Positions 42,134 to 50,689 of a stretch of 64,000 nt of DNA are shown piece by piece. The DNA comes from Variovorax boronicumulans (GTDB taxonomy: Bacteria; Pseudomonadota; Gammaproteobacteria; Burkholderiales; Burkholderiaceae_C), in assembly GCF_029892485.1 (NCBI RefSeq), contig NZ_JARXVG010000001.1, forward strand, positions 496,001 through 560,000, in the 5' to 3' direction. Within the stretch, counting starts at the first letter, position 1, and the number at the start of each line of letters is the position of its first letter. The notes under the pieces were generated by a model that was not told the DNA's origin, did not search any database, and worked only from the letters and a program-made list of their open reading frames with translations. The translations under genes were made by a program, and so were the position numbers.

Positions 42134-43047
42134 GCTTCGGCGCGCCCGGCCAGGTGCTGCTGCACGAGCTCCCGCAGCAACTCGCCCATGGCGCGCTGCG
42201 TGCGCGTGACCGGGCGCTGCGAACTCGCGGCCAGCGCCAGCCGCGTACGCAGGCTGGGCTCCACGATGGGGCGGATGGCATAGCGCTGCAGCCGGCCCGC
42301 GTTGGCGACCGCGTTGCGCGACAGCACGGCATGGCCCGCGCCGTCGGCCACCAGCGCCAGGATGGCGGGCACGCCGTCGATCTCCAGCGCGATCTGCGGG
42401 CGCCGGCCGATGGCGGCCAGTTCGGCCTCCACCAGCATGCGGATCGCGTTGGGCCGGGTGGGAATCACCAGCGGCTGGTCTGCCAGCTGGCGCAGCGGCA
42501 ACGGCGCACCGCGGCGCGTGGGGCCGGTGCCCTTGGCGGCGCTGACCAGGAACAGGTCTTCCTCCAGCACCGTTTCGCTGTCCACGTCGGACGACGGCTG
42601 CGGGTTGTAGAGCAGCGCCACATCGAGCCGGCCGGTGACGATCGACTCCTGCATCGCGGTTGAAAGGTTCTCGGTAATGGAGAGCGCCGCCTCCGGCAGG
42701 CGCTCGCGCGCGGCACGCACCAGCGGCACGGTGAGCACGCCGGCCACACTGGGCGGCAGGCCCACGGCGACACGGCCGGCCAGCGCCTCGCGCGAACGGT
42801 TCATGTCTTCCGTTGCGCGTTCGACCTGGTGCAGGATGCCGCGGCCGTGCTCCAGCAGGCGCTTGCCCGCATCGGTGACCACCACGCCGCGCCCGTTGCG
42901 CACCAGCAGGTTCTGCCGCAATTCGACCTCCAGCCGGCGCACCTGGCGGCTCAGTGCCGGCTGGGCAATGTCGATCACGATCGATGCACGGGTGAAGCTG
43001 CCGAGCTCGGCCACGCGAATGAAGTACTCCAGTTGCTTCAGGTCCAT
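42121..43047 (-). CDS. LysR family transcriptional regulator
   Basis: A 308-aa protein starting MDLKQLEYFIRVAELGSFTRA, the classic LysR start, with a linker and an effector domain from about residue 92 (GRVAVGLPPSVAGVL). It is of the CbbR/NAC-like type with VVIPTRPNAIRMLVEAEL. Its 3' end overlaps the porin gene's 3' end tail-to-tail by 13 bp. Possible targets are the porin cluster or the gene at 43763; neither is divergent from it. Confidence 0.92.
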   Translation of the reverse strand: MDLKQLEYFIRVAELGSFTRASIVIDIAQPALSRQVRRLEVELRQNLLVRNGRGVVVTDAGKRLLEHGRGILHQVERATEDMNRSREALAGRVAVGLPPSVAGVLTVPLVRAARERLPEAALSITENLSTAMQESIVTGRLDVALLYNPQPSSDVDSETVLEEDLFLVSAAKGTGPTRRGAPLPLRQLADQPLVIPTRPNAIRMLVEAELAAIGRRPQIALEIDGVPAILALVADGAGHAVLSRNAVANAGRLQRYAIRPIVEPSLRTRLALAASSQRPVTRTQRAMGELLRELVQQHLAGRAEAQKR

Positions 43048-43097
43048 GCCCGGAGGTTATTGGAATTCGGCGCCACCGGGCGGCGCCCGGCGAAGTT

Positions 43098-43763
43098 TCA
43101 TGCGGCCGTGGATGCGGCCAGTGCCTGGGCCAGCGCGGCGCGCGCGGTCGGGTTGGGAGTGGGCTCGCCGATCTTGTGCAGCGTGTTGCGGTCGGTGTGT
43201 CGGAACGGCTCGGGCTTGCCGAGCACATCGAGCAGCGTGACCTGCTCGTACGACCAGCTGGCGTTGTCGTGAATCGTCACGGAGATGTCGTAGCGCAGCG
43301 TCTTGAACGCATGCTCCAGGAACGGGTTCGACAGGATGCCGTTGGTCGCCGCGCCGCGCACCGCCTCGAGCTTGAACGATTTCGCATCGGGTGCCGCGTG
43401 CCCCATGGCCATCACGGCCTGCCCGCGGGGAATCGTCAGCGTCTGGATCACCGTGCCGGTGGCGGGCTCCCAGAGCCAGTAGCCGACCTGGTCGTGAAAG
43501 CTCTCGACGTCGTCGGGCTTGACGATGCGCACGTGGTAACGCAGCCCGTACAGGATCTGCGGCCCGTTGGTCTGCGCGTCGATGGGCTGGAACTCCGCGT
43601 GCTCGACATAAGCCTCCAACTCGTCGCCCTCCGCCCCCGGCGCCACGTCGTGGCCTGACGAACTGGCCCAGATGCCGGCGAGGCCGGTGAGCGGGCCGAG
43701 GTTGGCCAGCGTGTACGGATCGGGTTCGGGTTCCGTGTAGATGTCGTGGGGATAATCGGCCAT
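43098..43763 (-). CDS. FABP-like / nitrobindin-type beta-barrel protein
   Basis: A 221-aa protein from ATG 43763; the frame is open much further but without support. The motif LGPLTGLAGIWASSSGHDV resembles the G-x-W opening of the DUF1794/nitrobindin barrel, and the later part WEPATGTVIQTLTIPRGQAVMA, then SVTIHDNASWSYEQVTLLDV, fits a ten-stranded barrel. Nitrobindins bind haem; whether this larger member does is unknown. It stands alone, divergent from the LacI-type gene. Confidence 0.8.
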   Translation of the reverse strand: MADYPHDIYTEPEPDPYTLANLGPLTGLAGIWASSSGHDVAPGAEGDELEAYVEHAEFQPIDAQTNGPQILYGLRYHVRIVKPDDVESFHDQVGYWLWEPATGTVIQTLTIPRGQAVMAMGHAAPDAKSFKLEAVRGAATNGILSNPFLEHAFKTLRYDISVTIHDNASWSYEQVTLLDVLGKPEPFRHTDRNTLHKIGEPTPNPTARAALAQALAASTAA

Positions 43764-43896
43764 GGTTTTTTTCCTGGATCTGGGTGTGACGACCGAAGTA
43801 TCGTCAAAAAAGGCTTCCCGCCCTGCACCTCCCCTGCCGGGAAAAGGAGCCAGGCACACGCCGAAATCCCCTGCCGGGTTTCCCCCCACGTCAAAA

Positions 43897-43912
43897 TGAG
43901 GTACGTACCTCA
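43897..43912. promoter_or_regulatory. Perfect 16-bp palindrome, likely LacI-family operator
   Basis: TGAGGTACGTACCTCA is fully self-complementary with a central C-G step, the usual form of a LacI/GalR operator. It ends 11 bp before the ATG of the LacI-type gene at 43924. Binding there would block the gene's own transcription, and that of the isomerase and binding-protein genes downstream if they share the promoter. AT-rich bases flank it on both sides. Confidence 0.8.
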
Positions 43913-43923
43913 AAATCCGCACC

Positions 43924-44982
43924 ATGCCCTCCAGCCGCCAGCGAAATCCCCTGCAAAACGGACGGGCCACCCTCAGCGACGTGGCACGGGAAGCCGACGT
44001 CAGCCTGGCCACCGTGGACCGGGTGCTCAACAAGCGCGCCGGCGTGCATGCGCGCTCCATCGCGCAGGTGAACGAAGCCGTCGCGCGGCTGAACTACCGG
44101 CCTGACCCCGCGGCTGCCCGGCTCGCGCGGCCGCATCCGCACCGCGTGAGCTTCCTGCTGCCCTCGGGCACCAACATCTTCGTGGAGATGCTGCGCGAGC
44201 AGATCGCCGGCAGCGACGGCTGGATGGAAGACCACCGCGTGACTGCGCAGACGCACCAGGTCGACGTCTTCGAGCCGCAGCGCCTGGCGCGCCGCATCCT
44301 CTCGCTGCGCGGCAAATGCGATACGGCAGTGGTGATGGCGCTCGACCATCCGCTGGTGCAGTCGGCCATCGACAAGCTGGTGGGCGATGGCATCGGGGTC
44401 ATCACGCTGGTGTCGGATGTGCCCAAGTCGCGACGCCAGCATTTCGTGGGCATCGACAACATGGCGGCCGGCCGCACCGCGGGCACGCTGGTGGGCCGCT
44501 TCTGCGGCGGGGCGAAGGGCGAGGTCGGCGTGATCGTGGGCAGCCTCTCGCTGCGCGACCATGCCGAGCGCAGCCTGGGCTTCAGCCAGGTGATGGCGGC
44601 GGAATACCCGGGCCTGAAGGTACTGCCGCCGATGGAGGGCAAGGACGACCCCAAGCTGACACGGCAGCTCTCGGCGCGCCTCCTGGCCGCGCACCCGAAG
44701 CTGGTGGCGATCTACAGCGTGGGCGCGGGAAACCCGGGCATCTCGGCCACGCTCAAGGCGCGCGGCCGCGCGGGAAAGACCGTCTTCGTGGGCCATGAGC
44801 TCACGCCGGCCTCCCGCGCCGACCTGCTCGACGGCACGATGGCCGCGGTCATCAACCAGGACGCGGGCCACGAGGTTCGCTCCGCGCTGCGCCTGGCCCT
44901 TTCCCGGCTCACGCGCGAGCCGGTGCACCCGGACCAGGAGCGCATCCGCATCGACATCTACCTGAAGGACAACCTGCCGTGA
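43924..44982 (+). CDS. LacI family transcriptional regulator
   Basis: A 352-aa protein. The HTH ATLSDVAREADVSLATVDRVLNKRAGV (residues 15-41) and hinge helix precede a sugar-binding-type effector domain of the DUF/PBP class (VSFLLPSGTNIFVEMLREQ, FVGIDNMAAGRTAGTLV). It is the first gene of a run with a sugar isomerase (52 bp later) and a sugar-binding protein, so it should respond to that sugar or a derivative. A perfect palindrome immediately upstream suggests autorepression. Confidence 0.93.
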   Translation: MPSSRQRNPLQNGRATLSDVAREADVSLATVDRVLNKRAGVHARSIAQVNEAVARLNYRPDPAAARLARPHPHRVSFLLPSGTNIFVEMLREQIAGSDGWMEDHRVTAQTHQVDVFEPQRLARRILSLRGKCDTAVVMALDHPLVQSAIDKLVGDGIGVITLVSDVPKSRRQHFVGIDNMAAGRTAGTLVGRFCGGAKGEVGVIVGSLSLRDHAERSLGFSQVMAAEYPGLKVLPPMEGKDDPKLTRQLSARLLAAHPKLVAIYSVGAGNPGISATLKARGRAGKTVFVGHELTPASRADLLDGTMAAVINQDAGHEVRSALRLALSRLTREPVHPDQERIRIDIYLKDNLP

Positions 44983-45034
44983 ATGCGGCGGTGCTGCCCT
45001 TCTTTCCCTGAACTTTTTGCAGGAGCGTCGGCAC

Positions 45035-46108
45035 ATGGCAAGCAACATCAAGGGCCCGGGCATCTATCTCGCGCAGTTCGCCAGCGACACCGCGCCCTTC
45101 GACTCATGGGACGCGATCACCCGCTGGGCCGGCGGGCTCGGCTTCAAGGGAGTGCAGATCCCCTCGTGGGACGCGCGCATCTTCGACCTGAAGAAGGCCG
45201 CCGAATCCAAGACCTACTGCGACGAAGTGGCCGGCGTGGCGCGGGAGAACGGCGTGGAGATCACCGAGCTCGGCACGCACCTGCAGGGCCAGCTCGTGGC
45301 GGTGCATCCGGCCTACGACGAGGCCTTCGACGGCTTCGCGCCCGAGGCCTTGCGGCGCAACCCGGTGGCGCGGCAGGCGTGGGCGGTGGAGCAGATGCTG
45401 TTCTCGGCCAAGGCCTCGCGCCACCTGGGCCTCAAGAGCAACGTGAGTTTTCCGGGGGCGCTGGCGTGGCCGTACCTCTATCCGTGGCCGCCACGTCCCG
45501 CTGGATTGATCGAAGCCGCGTTCGACGAACTCGCCAAGCGCTGGCGCCCGATCTTCGATGCCTTCGAAGACGCCGACTGCAACGTCTGCTTCGAGCTGCA
45601 TCCGGGCGAGGACCTGTTCGACGGCGTGACCTTCGAGATGCTGCTCGAGCGCGTGAACAACCATCCGCGCTGCTGCATCAACTACGACCCGTCGCACTTC
45701 CTGCTGCAGCAGCTCGACTACCTCGAGTTCATCGACATCTACCACTCGCGCATCAAGGCGCTGCACATCAAGGATGCGGAGTTCCGCCCCACGGGCCGCC
45801 AGGGCGTGTACTCGGGCTTCCAGCCGTGGGTGAATCGCGCGGGGCGCTTCCGGTCGCTGGGCGACGGGCAGATCGACTTCGGCGCCATCTTCTCGAAGAT
45901 GGCGCAATACAACTACGACAGTTGGGCCGTGCTCGAGTGGGAGTGCTGCCTGAAGCATCCCGAGGACGGCGCGGCCGAGGGCGCGGAATTCATCCGCCGC
46001 CACATCATCCGCACGACCGAGAAAGCCTTCGACGACTTCGCGGGCGCCGAGACCGATACCCAGCAGCTTCGCCGGATGCTGGGCCTTGAGACGACCACGG
46101 CGAAATAA
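45035..46108 (+). CDS. Sugar phosphate isomerase/epimerase, xylose-isomerase-like TIM barrel
   Basis: A 357-aa protein; AGGAG lies 9 bases before ATG 45035. The AP_endonuc_2 barrel shows [54 protein letters not shown] and [16 protein letters not shown], with conserved Glu, Asp/His, His and Glu metal ligands at strand ends. It probably isomerises or epimerises a sugar or inositol derivative taken up by the partner binding protein. The true substrate is unknown. It forms an operon with LacI and the binding protein (34 bp). Confidence 0.9.
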   Translation: MASNIKGPGIYLAQFASDTAPFDSWDAITRWAGGLGFKGVQIPSWDARIFDLKKAAESKTYCDEVAGVARENGVEITELGTHLQGQLVAVHPAYDEAFDGFAPEALRRNPVARQAWAVEQMLFSAKASRHLGLKSNVSFPGALAWPYLYPWPPRPAGLIEAAFDELAKRWRPIFDAFEDADCNVCFELHPGEDLFDGVTFEMLLERVNNHPRCCINYDPSHFLLQQLDYLEFIDIYHSRIKALHIKDAEFRPTGRQGVYSGFQPWVNRAGRFRSLGDGQIDFGAIFSKMAQYNYDSWAVLEWECCLKHPEDGAAEGAEFIRRHIIRTTEKAFDDFAGAETDTQQLRRMLGLETTTAK

Positions 46109-46142
46109 CCCAACGAGCTTTACAACGAAGGAGACAGAGACC

Positions 46143-47102
46143 ATGACAAGCAGAAGAATCTTTACCGGCATCGCACTGGCCGCATGTGCGCTTGCGAGCA
46201 TGCCCGCACTGGCCCAGAACAAGGCCACGGTGATGGGCGTCTCGGTACCCGCCGCCACGCACGGCTGGACCGGCGGCGTCGTCTACTGGGCCAACCGCAC
46301 CAAGGCCGAACTGGAGAAGCAGTACCCCGGCATCAAGGTCTTCGTGAAGACCGCGGGCTCGGCCACCGAGCAGGCCAACCAGGTGCAGGACCTGCAGACG
46401 GTCAACAAGATCGACACGCTGGTCATCCTGCCCTTCGAGTCGGCGCCGCTGACCAAGCCGGTGGCGCAGGTCAAGGCCAAGGGCGTGTTCGTCACCGTGG
46501 TCGACCGGGGCCTCACCGACCCGAGCGCACAGAGCGCCTACGTGGCCGGCGACAACCCGGGCTTCGGCAAGGTGGCGGGCGAGTACATGGCCAAGACGAT
46601 GGGCGGCAAGGGCAACGTCGTCATCCTGCGCGGCATTCCGACCGTCATCGACAACCAGCGCGTCGATGCCTTCAACGAAGTGATGAAGGCCAACCCCGGC
46701 ATCAAGGTGCTCGATGCCAAGCACGGCAACTGGAACCGCGACGACGCGTTCAAGGTCATGCAGGACTACCTCACGCGCTTCAAGCAGATCGATGCGGTGT
46801 GGGCCTCGGACGACGACATGGCCGTGGGCGTGCAGAAGGCCATCGAGCAGGCCAAGCGCGACGATGTGAAGCTGGTGGTGGGCGGCGCCGGCGCCAAGGG
46901 CTACATCAAGAAGGTGATGGACGGCGACAAGATCGTCTCGGCCGACGTGACCTACGCGCCGAGCATGATCGCCGACGCAATGAACCTCACGGCGAAGGCG
47001 CGCGTGGAAGGCGGCGCGATGCCGGCGACGACGATCATTCCTTCGGTGCTGGTGACCAAGGAGAACGCGGCGAAGTACTACTTCCCCGATTCGCCGTTCT
47101 GA
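46143..47102 (+). CDS. Sugar ABC transporter periplasmic binding protein
   Basis: A 319-aa protein. The signal peptide ends near MPALAQ. The Peripla_BP_4 fold resembles ribose/xylose-binding proteins: [66 protein letters not shown]. It sits 34 bp after the isomerase gene. No ATPase or permease gene follows; the next gene is a minus-strand HxlR regulator. The transporter core must be elsewhere, or the protein may serve another system. Confidence 0.92.
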   Translation: MTSRRIFTGIALAACALASMPALAQNKATVMGVSVPAATHGWTGGVVYWANRTKAELEKQYPGIKVFVKTAGSATEQANQVQDLQTVNKIDTLVILPFESAPLTKPVAQVKAKGVFVTVVDRGLTDPSAQSAYVAGDNPGFGKVAGEYMAKTMGGKGNVVILRGIPTVIDNQRVDAFNEVMKANPGIKVLDAKHGNWNRDDAFKVMQDYLTRFKQIDAVWASDDDMAVGVQKAIEQAKRDDVKLVVGGAGAKGYIKKVMDGDKIVSADVTYAPSMIADAMNLTAKARVEGGAMPATTIIPSVLVTKENAAKYYFPDSPF

Positions 47103-47118
47103 GGCCGGACAGCATCAG

Positions 47119-47532
47119 CTAGAGGCGCGCCCTCGCCTCCCGCTGCGCCCTGTCGATCTCCGCATGGTTCGACTCGGCCCAGCGGTCCACCGCGAGCAGC
47201 GTCTTGCTCAGCGACAGGCCGAGCGCGCTGAGCCGGTACTCCACGTGCGGCGGCACCGTCTGGCGGTCGTCGCGCAGCACGAGCCCGTTGAGCTCCAGGT
47301 CGCGCAGGGTCTGCGTGAGCATCTTCTGCGAGATGCCGCCGACCTGGCGCAGCAGTTCGTTGTTGCGCCGCGGCCTGCCGCGCAGCAATGGAATGACCAG
47401 CAGCGCCCACTTGTTGGCGACGAGTTCGAGCACGCGGCGCGAAGGGCAGCCGGCGTTCCACACGTCGGCCGGTGCCTCGGCCTCGCGTGCCACAGGCACG
47501 GGGGTTGTCGACGGCGGCTTTTCGATTCCCAT
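47119..47532 (-). CDS. HxlR family transcriptional regulator
   Basis: A 137-aa protein from ATG 47532 (the frame is open to 47604). The winged HTH shows CPSRRVLELVANKWALLVIPLL, the usual N-terminal Cys-Pro, then FNELLRQVGG-like NNELLRQVGGISQKMLTQTLRDLE and the wing VEYRLSALG. HxlR proteins often sense reactive aldehydes or quinones through the cysteine. It is divergent from a small-multidrug-resistance gene 89 bp away, its probable target. Confidence 0.92.
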   Translation of the reverse strand: MGIEKPPSTTPVPVAREAEAPADVWNAGCPSRRVLELVANKWALLVIPLLRGRPRRNNELLRQVGGISQKMLTQTLRDLELNGLVLRDDRQTVPPHVEYRLSALGLSLSKTLLAVDRWAESNHAEIDRAQREARARL

Positions 47533-47621
47533 GGTTACCGGAAGGTGCGTACTTGTTGATCGGCGGGCAGGCGGGAAGTATCGGGTCTCGCCCTTTCCCT
47601 CCACACAACAAGGAGTCTTTC

Positions 47622-47939
47622 ATGGGATGGATTTTTCTTCTGGCCGCGGGCCTCGTCGAGATCGCGATGGCCGCGGCGCTCAAGCAATCGAACGACTGGA
47701 CGCGGCTCGTGCCCTCGATGCTCGGCGTGCTGACGGCGCTCGTCAGCATCTTCCTGCTGGCCAAGGCGCTTCGCTTCCTGCCGCTGGGCCCGGCCTACGC
47801 GATCTGGACCGGCATCGGCTCGGTCGGCGTGGTGCTGATGGGCGTGCTGTGCTTCGGCGAGGCGCTCTCGGCGGCGCGGCTGGGTTGCATCGTGCTGGTC
47901 ATTGCGGGTTCGTTGGGCCTCCGGCTCACCGAAGCCTGA
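47622..47939 (+). CDS. Small multidrug resistance (SMR) transporter, SugE/Gdx-like
   Basis: A 105-aa protein with four membrane helices. The essential Glu13 lies in AAGLVEIAMAAALKQS. The signature LPLGPAYAIWTGIGSVGVVLMG is of SMR type. The shape around Glu13 and the W-T-G-I-G-S-V-G stretch is closer to SugE/Gdx exporters, which export guanidinium-type cations, than to EmrE. AAGGAG precedes the ATG. I see no guanidine riboswitch in the 89-bp leader, so control by the divergent HxlR gene is more likely. Confidence 0.9.
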   Translation: MGWIFLLAAGLVEIAMAAALKQSNDWTRLVPSMLGVLTALVSIFLLAKALRFLPLGPAYAIWTGIGSVGVVLMGVLCFGEALSAARLGCIVLVIAGSLGLRLTEA

Positions 47940-48126
47940 TGCTGAAAGACCAGCCAAGGCCGCGAATTTGGAACTTCGGTATTCGTTCCGACGGCAAGGC
48001 AGGGGCCTTTAACCACTCCGGGAATGGGCAGATTTTCAGGGGGCTTCAAACCGTCACGACATGAGAGCAAGATGCCCGTCCGCCGATTTCTTGCAGTCAC
48101 CCCGACCTGACCGAAGGAGCATGCCC

Positions 48127-48516
48127 ATGTTCGCCACGCAAGAACGCACCATCAAGATCCCGGGCCCTGACCATGCAATCAACATCGCACGCAACCCGCT
48201 CCGCGTGGTGGTGTCGGTCGATGGCTGCGTGATCGCCGACACGCGCGAAGCACTGACGCTGCGCGAGTCGCACTTCGGAACGGTGCACTACATCCCGCGC
48301 AAGGATGTGAAGATGTCGCTGCTGGAGCGCACGCAGCATGCGACCTACTGCCCCTACAAGGGTGAAGCCAACTACTACAGCATTCCCGCGGGCGGCGAGC
48401 GCTCGGTGAATGCGGTGTGGACCTACGAGGCGCCCTACGATTCGGTCTCGCAGATCAAGGACCACGTGGCCTTCTATCCGGACCGCGTGGGACCGATCGA
48501 AGAGCGCGCCGTCTAG
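48127..48516 (+). CDS. DUF427 protein
   Basis: A 129-aa protein. AAGGAG at 48114-48119 is 7 bases before ATG 48127, so that start is preferred to ATG 48121 one base from the site. The fold markers RVVVSVDGCVIADTREALTL, VHYIPRKDVKMSLLERTQHATYCPYKGEANYYSI and HVAFYPDRV are diagnostic of DUF427, a compact beta protein with a conserved Cys-Pro-Tyr-Lys-Gly. Function unknown; sometimes linked to nucleotide metabolism. It ends just before a bidirectional terminator. Confidence 0.9.
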   Translation: MFATQERTIKIPGPDHAINIARNPLRVVVSVDGCVIADTREALTLRESHFGTVHYIPRKDVKMSLLERTQHATYCPYKGEANYYSIPAGGERSVNAVWTYEAPYDSVSQIKDHVAFYPDRVGPIEERAV

Positions 48517-48570
48517 GGCCTGTTCACACTATGCAAGGGGTCGCGAAGCTCGCCATAGCCCGCACCCAGC

Positions 48571-48608
48571 AAAAAGCCGGGCCCCGCTTTCGCAGGGCCC
48601 GGCTTTTT
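48571..48608. terminator. Bidirectional rho-independent terminator
   Basis: AAAAAGCCGGGCCC (48571-48584) and GGGCCCGGCTTTTT (48595-48608) are perfectly complementary with a 10-base loop. T runs lie on both strands, so it serves the DUF427 gene (plus) and the DUF4148 gene (minus), which converge on it. Confidence 0.93.
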
Positions 48609-48647
48609 GACGTCTGCCCGCCGGTCAGGGCGAGGCGCAAGCCTTGC

Positions 48648-49028
48648 TTACAGCGGCAGTGCGTCGCCGCGAGCGGCAGCGCGGGCTGCGGCACGCACCG
48701 TGGCGCGGTCCACACCGCTGGCCAGGACCGGGGCGACACGCGACGAGGCGCCTTCGGCATACGGGTTCTCGCTGCGTGCAGCGACAGCGGCTTCGGCACG
48801 GACGGCAGCGCGGCTCGTCGACGAAACGAACACTTGTGCGGGGCCTGCATTGGCACCGGTGGCGTACGGGTTGGCGCTGTGCGCGGCAACCACGGCCTGG
48901 CTGGCGACGTCGGCGCGGCTGGCGGCTGAGGTCAGTTGATGCACGCCTTCATAGGTTTCGGCGTGGGCGGCGCCGGCAACGGCCATCAGGGCAACAGCAA
49001 CGGCGGAGAGGATCTTCGAGGCGTTCAT
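48648..49028 (-). CDS. DUF4148-like secreted protein with internal repeats
   Basis: A 126-aa protein. The signal peptide MNASKILSAVAVALMAVAGAAHA is cleaved before ETYEG. The mature part repeats a unit of about 35 residues: SRADVASQAVVAAHSANPYATGA, SRAAVRAEAAVAARSENPYAEGA, then a truncated DRATVRAAARAAARGDA. Such short Ala-rich periplasmic proteins are widespread in Burkholderiales, of unknown role. GAAGGAAA lies upstream of the ATG. It is terminated by the bidirectional hairpin at 48571. Confidence 0.85.
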   Translation of the reverse strand: MNASKILSAVAVALMAVAGAAHAETYEGVHQLTSAASRADVASQAVVAAHSANPYATGANAGPAQVFVSSTSRAAVRAEAAVAARSENPYAEGASSRVAPVLASGVDRATVRAAARAAARGDALPL

Positions 49029-49326
49029 TTGGATTTCCTTCAGTTCAGTTCAAGTTCTTGCTTGGTTGATTTCGAACCGGTCTTGGGTGGGTCACCGTCC
49101 CTCCGGGGGGCGGCCACCTCGCTCGGGGCCTGTTCACCTGGATCAGCTGTTCGTGTTGTCCGGCCGGTCCATGGGATGAATTGTGCGCCGCCATCTAGGT
49201 AAAAACCCTTGGCAAAAGGAACCACGGTGTTCACCATTGGGAAACAATCCATGCCCTCTGGGGGGCGCTCAGCCCCCAGGTCAGAGTGCCAGCGATGCGA
49301 TCGCGGCATGGGCCTTGAGCCAAAGC
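49029..49326. other. Intergenic region between DUF4148 and cupin genes
   Basis: 298 bp. A small hairpin CTGGGGG/CCCCCAG lies at 49258-49264/49273-49279, downstream of the minus-strand cupin gene, without a T run. A 70-codon frame (49040-49252, minus) has atypically mixed third-position bases and no recognisable features, so I do not call it a gene. The promoter of the DUF4148 gene must lie here. Confidence 0.45.
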
Positions 49327-49857
49327 TCACGGCGGCAGCAGCAGCGGCCCGCAGTTCTCGTCCGCCACGAACACCGCCACCAGCTTCGCCGGCCGCACCG
49401 GGTCGGGGTTCTCCGCAAAGACATGCAGCGTGCCCGGCGGCTCGAAGAAGGTCTCGCCGGTCTTGTAGGTGCCGACCGGCCCGCCGCCCAACTGCGAGCG
49501 GATCGTGCCTTCGAGAATGATCGCGGTCACCGAGCCCGGGTGCCGGTGCGCCGGCGAATAGGCGAGCGGCGGGAAGTCGACGATGACCGTGGTCACCGAG
49601 TTGCCGGGCACATGCGGCAGCGCTTCGCACGAGATCACCTTGGACGAAGTTGCGGGCCGTGCCGCCTCGTTCGATGCTGCGGGCGTCGGCGCGGACGAGA
49701 ACATCGGCCGGCTCACACTGCTGCACACGTCGTCGAGCCACTGCACGGCCTCCCGCTTGCTGCCGTGCGGTATCAGCGCCCAGCCGGCCGCCAGCACCAG
49801 GGACAGCGCTGCAACACCGGCGCCCACCTGATGGCGATGAGGTCGCGCCGCCCTCAT
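49327..49857 (-). CDS. Membrane-anchored cupin protein
   Basis: A 176-aa protein. A single N-terminal membrane segment (VGAGVAALSLVLAAGWALI) is followed by a linker and a cupin barrel. Motif 1 is YSPAHRHPGSVTAIILEGTI (His-x-His) and motif 2 is FFEPPGTLHVFAENPDP. A metal-binding periplasmic barrel is likely. Its ATG overlaps the stop of the upstream epimerase gene (ATGA), so the two are co-translated. The pair is divergent from the MocR regulator at 50690. Confidence 0.85.
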   Translation of the reverse strand: MRAARPHRHQVGAGVAALSLVLAAGWALIPHGSKREAVQWLDDVCSSVSRPMFSSAPTPAASNEAARPATSSKVISCEALPHVPGNSVTTVIVDFPPLAYSPAHRHPGSVTAIILEGTIRSQLGGGPVGTYKTGETFFEPPGTLHVFAENPDPVRPAKLVAVFVADENCGPLLLPP

Positions 49858-50597
49858 GACACCAGGCCCTTGGGCAGCCGCAGCGATGCATGCCAGCCCA
49901 GCTCGCGCTTGGCCTTCTCGCTGCTGACTTCGGGGTTGTCTTCGGCGATGTTGAAGACGCCGCCCTGCGCATGCCGCAGCGCCATCACCGCCGCCCAGGC
50001 CGCGGCCTCCACGTGGACCGGACTCGCCCCCTTGGGTACGGCCGTCGACGTGCCCGGCCCGTAGATCTGCCCGTAGCGCAGCACCGTGCCCTGGATGCCC
50101 GCAGCGCCGAGCACACTGCGCTCCAGCGCCGCCACGCCATCGACGCTGACGCGGCGAATGCCTTCGGCTTCCAGGTCGAGCGGATGGTCTTCCACATGGG
50201 GCGTGGGCCTCGGCGCATAGGCCCAGGCAATGCTCTGTGCCACCAACCGGCGGCTGCCGGCGGCCAGCGCCGCGGCCACGAGGTTGCGCGTGCCTTCGGT
50301 GCGCACGCGGGCGTTGCGATGCGAGGCCTCGGGCATCCGCTTCGGATCGAGGTCGAGCGGCAAGTCGGTGAGCTGGTGAACCACGATGCCGGGCGCTATG
50401 CGGACCAGCGCCGCGCGAAGCGCCGCCGCGTCGAACACATCGACGACGACCGGCGTCACGCCCTGGGCCTCGAGCGCTCGCGCACGGTCGGTGCGGCGGG
50501 TGCTGCCGTACACCTCGTAGCCTGCCTCGGTCAACAGCGGAACCAGCGCGGTGCCGATGGCACCGGCCGCACCCGCCACGAATATCTTCTCGCTCAT
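49854..50597 (-). CDS. NAD(P)-dependent epimerase/dehydratase (extended SDR)
   Basis: A 247-aa protein from ATG 50597 with AAGGAC upstream. The Rossmann motif FVAGAAGAIGTALVPLL binds NAD(P). GTRNLVAAALAAGSRRLVAQS follows. The usual YxxxK catalytic pair is not clear; the equivalent stretch reads YAPRPTPHVEDHP, so it may act as an atypical SDR or a sensor like NmrA-type proteins. It is first gene of a two-gene operon with the membrane cupin, divergent from a MocR gene. Confidence 0.85.
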   Translation of the reverse strand: MSEKIFVAGAAGAIGTALVPLLTEAGYEVYGSTRRTDRARALEAQGVTPVVVDVFDAAALRAALVRIAPGIVVHQLTDLPLDLDPKRMPEASHRNARVRTEGTRNLVAAALAAGSRRLVAQSIAWAYAPRPTPHVEDHPLDLEAEGIRRVSVDGVAALERSVLGAAGIQGTVLRYGQIYGPGTSTAVPKGASPVHVEAAAWAAVMALRHAQGGVFNIAEDNPEVSSEKAKRELGWHASLRLPKGLVS

Positions 50598-50619
50598 CGC
50601 ATGTCCTTCTTGCTGGCTG

Positions 50620-50658
50620 TTCGATGGGGCCATGCTAGGTTTCCGATGTCCCATCGAA
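50620..50658. promoter_or_regulatory. Inverted repeat in the MocR/epimerase spacer
   Basis: TTCGATGGG (50620-50628) and CCCATCGAA (50650-50658) are perfect 9-base arms separated by 21 bases, inside the 92-bp divergent spacer. The arm-to-arm distance is three helical turns, suitable for a dimeric regulator such as the divergently encoded MocR protein. Confidence 0.55.
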
Positions 50659-50689
50659 AAGAGGCAAGATTCGCCAAAACGACAAGACC

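Noticed and set aside
47533-47621. Possible guanidine riboswitch before the SugE-like gene
   Set aside because: The spacer is only 89 bp and shared with a divergent HxlR gene; I see no conserved riboswitch core, so protein control is more likely.
49040-49252. 70-codon minus-strand frame in the spacer between DUF4148 and cupin genes
   Set aside because: Third-position base use is mixed, unlike real genes here; there is no signal peptide or family pattern.
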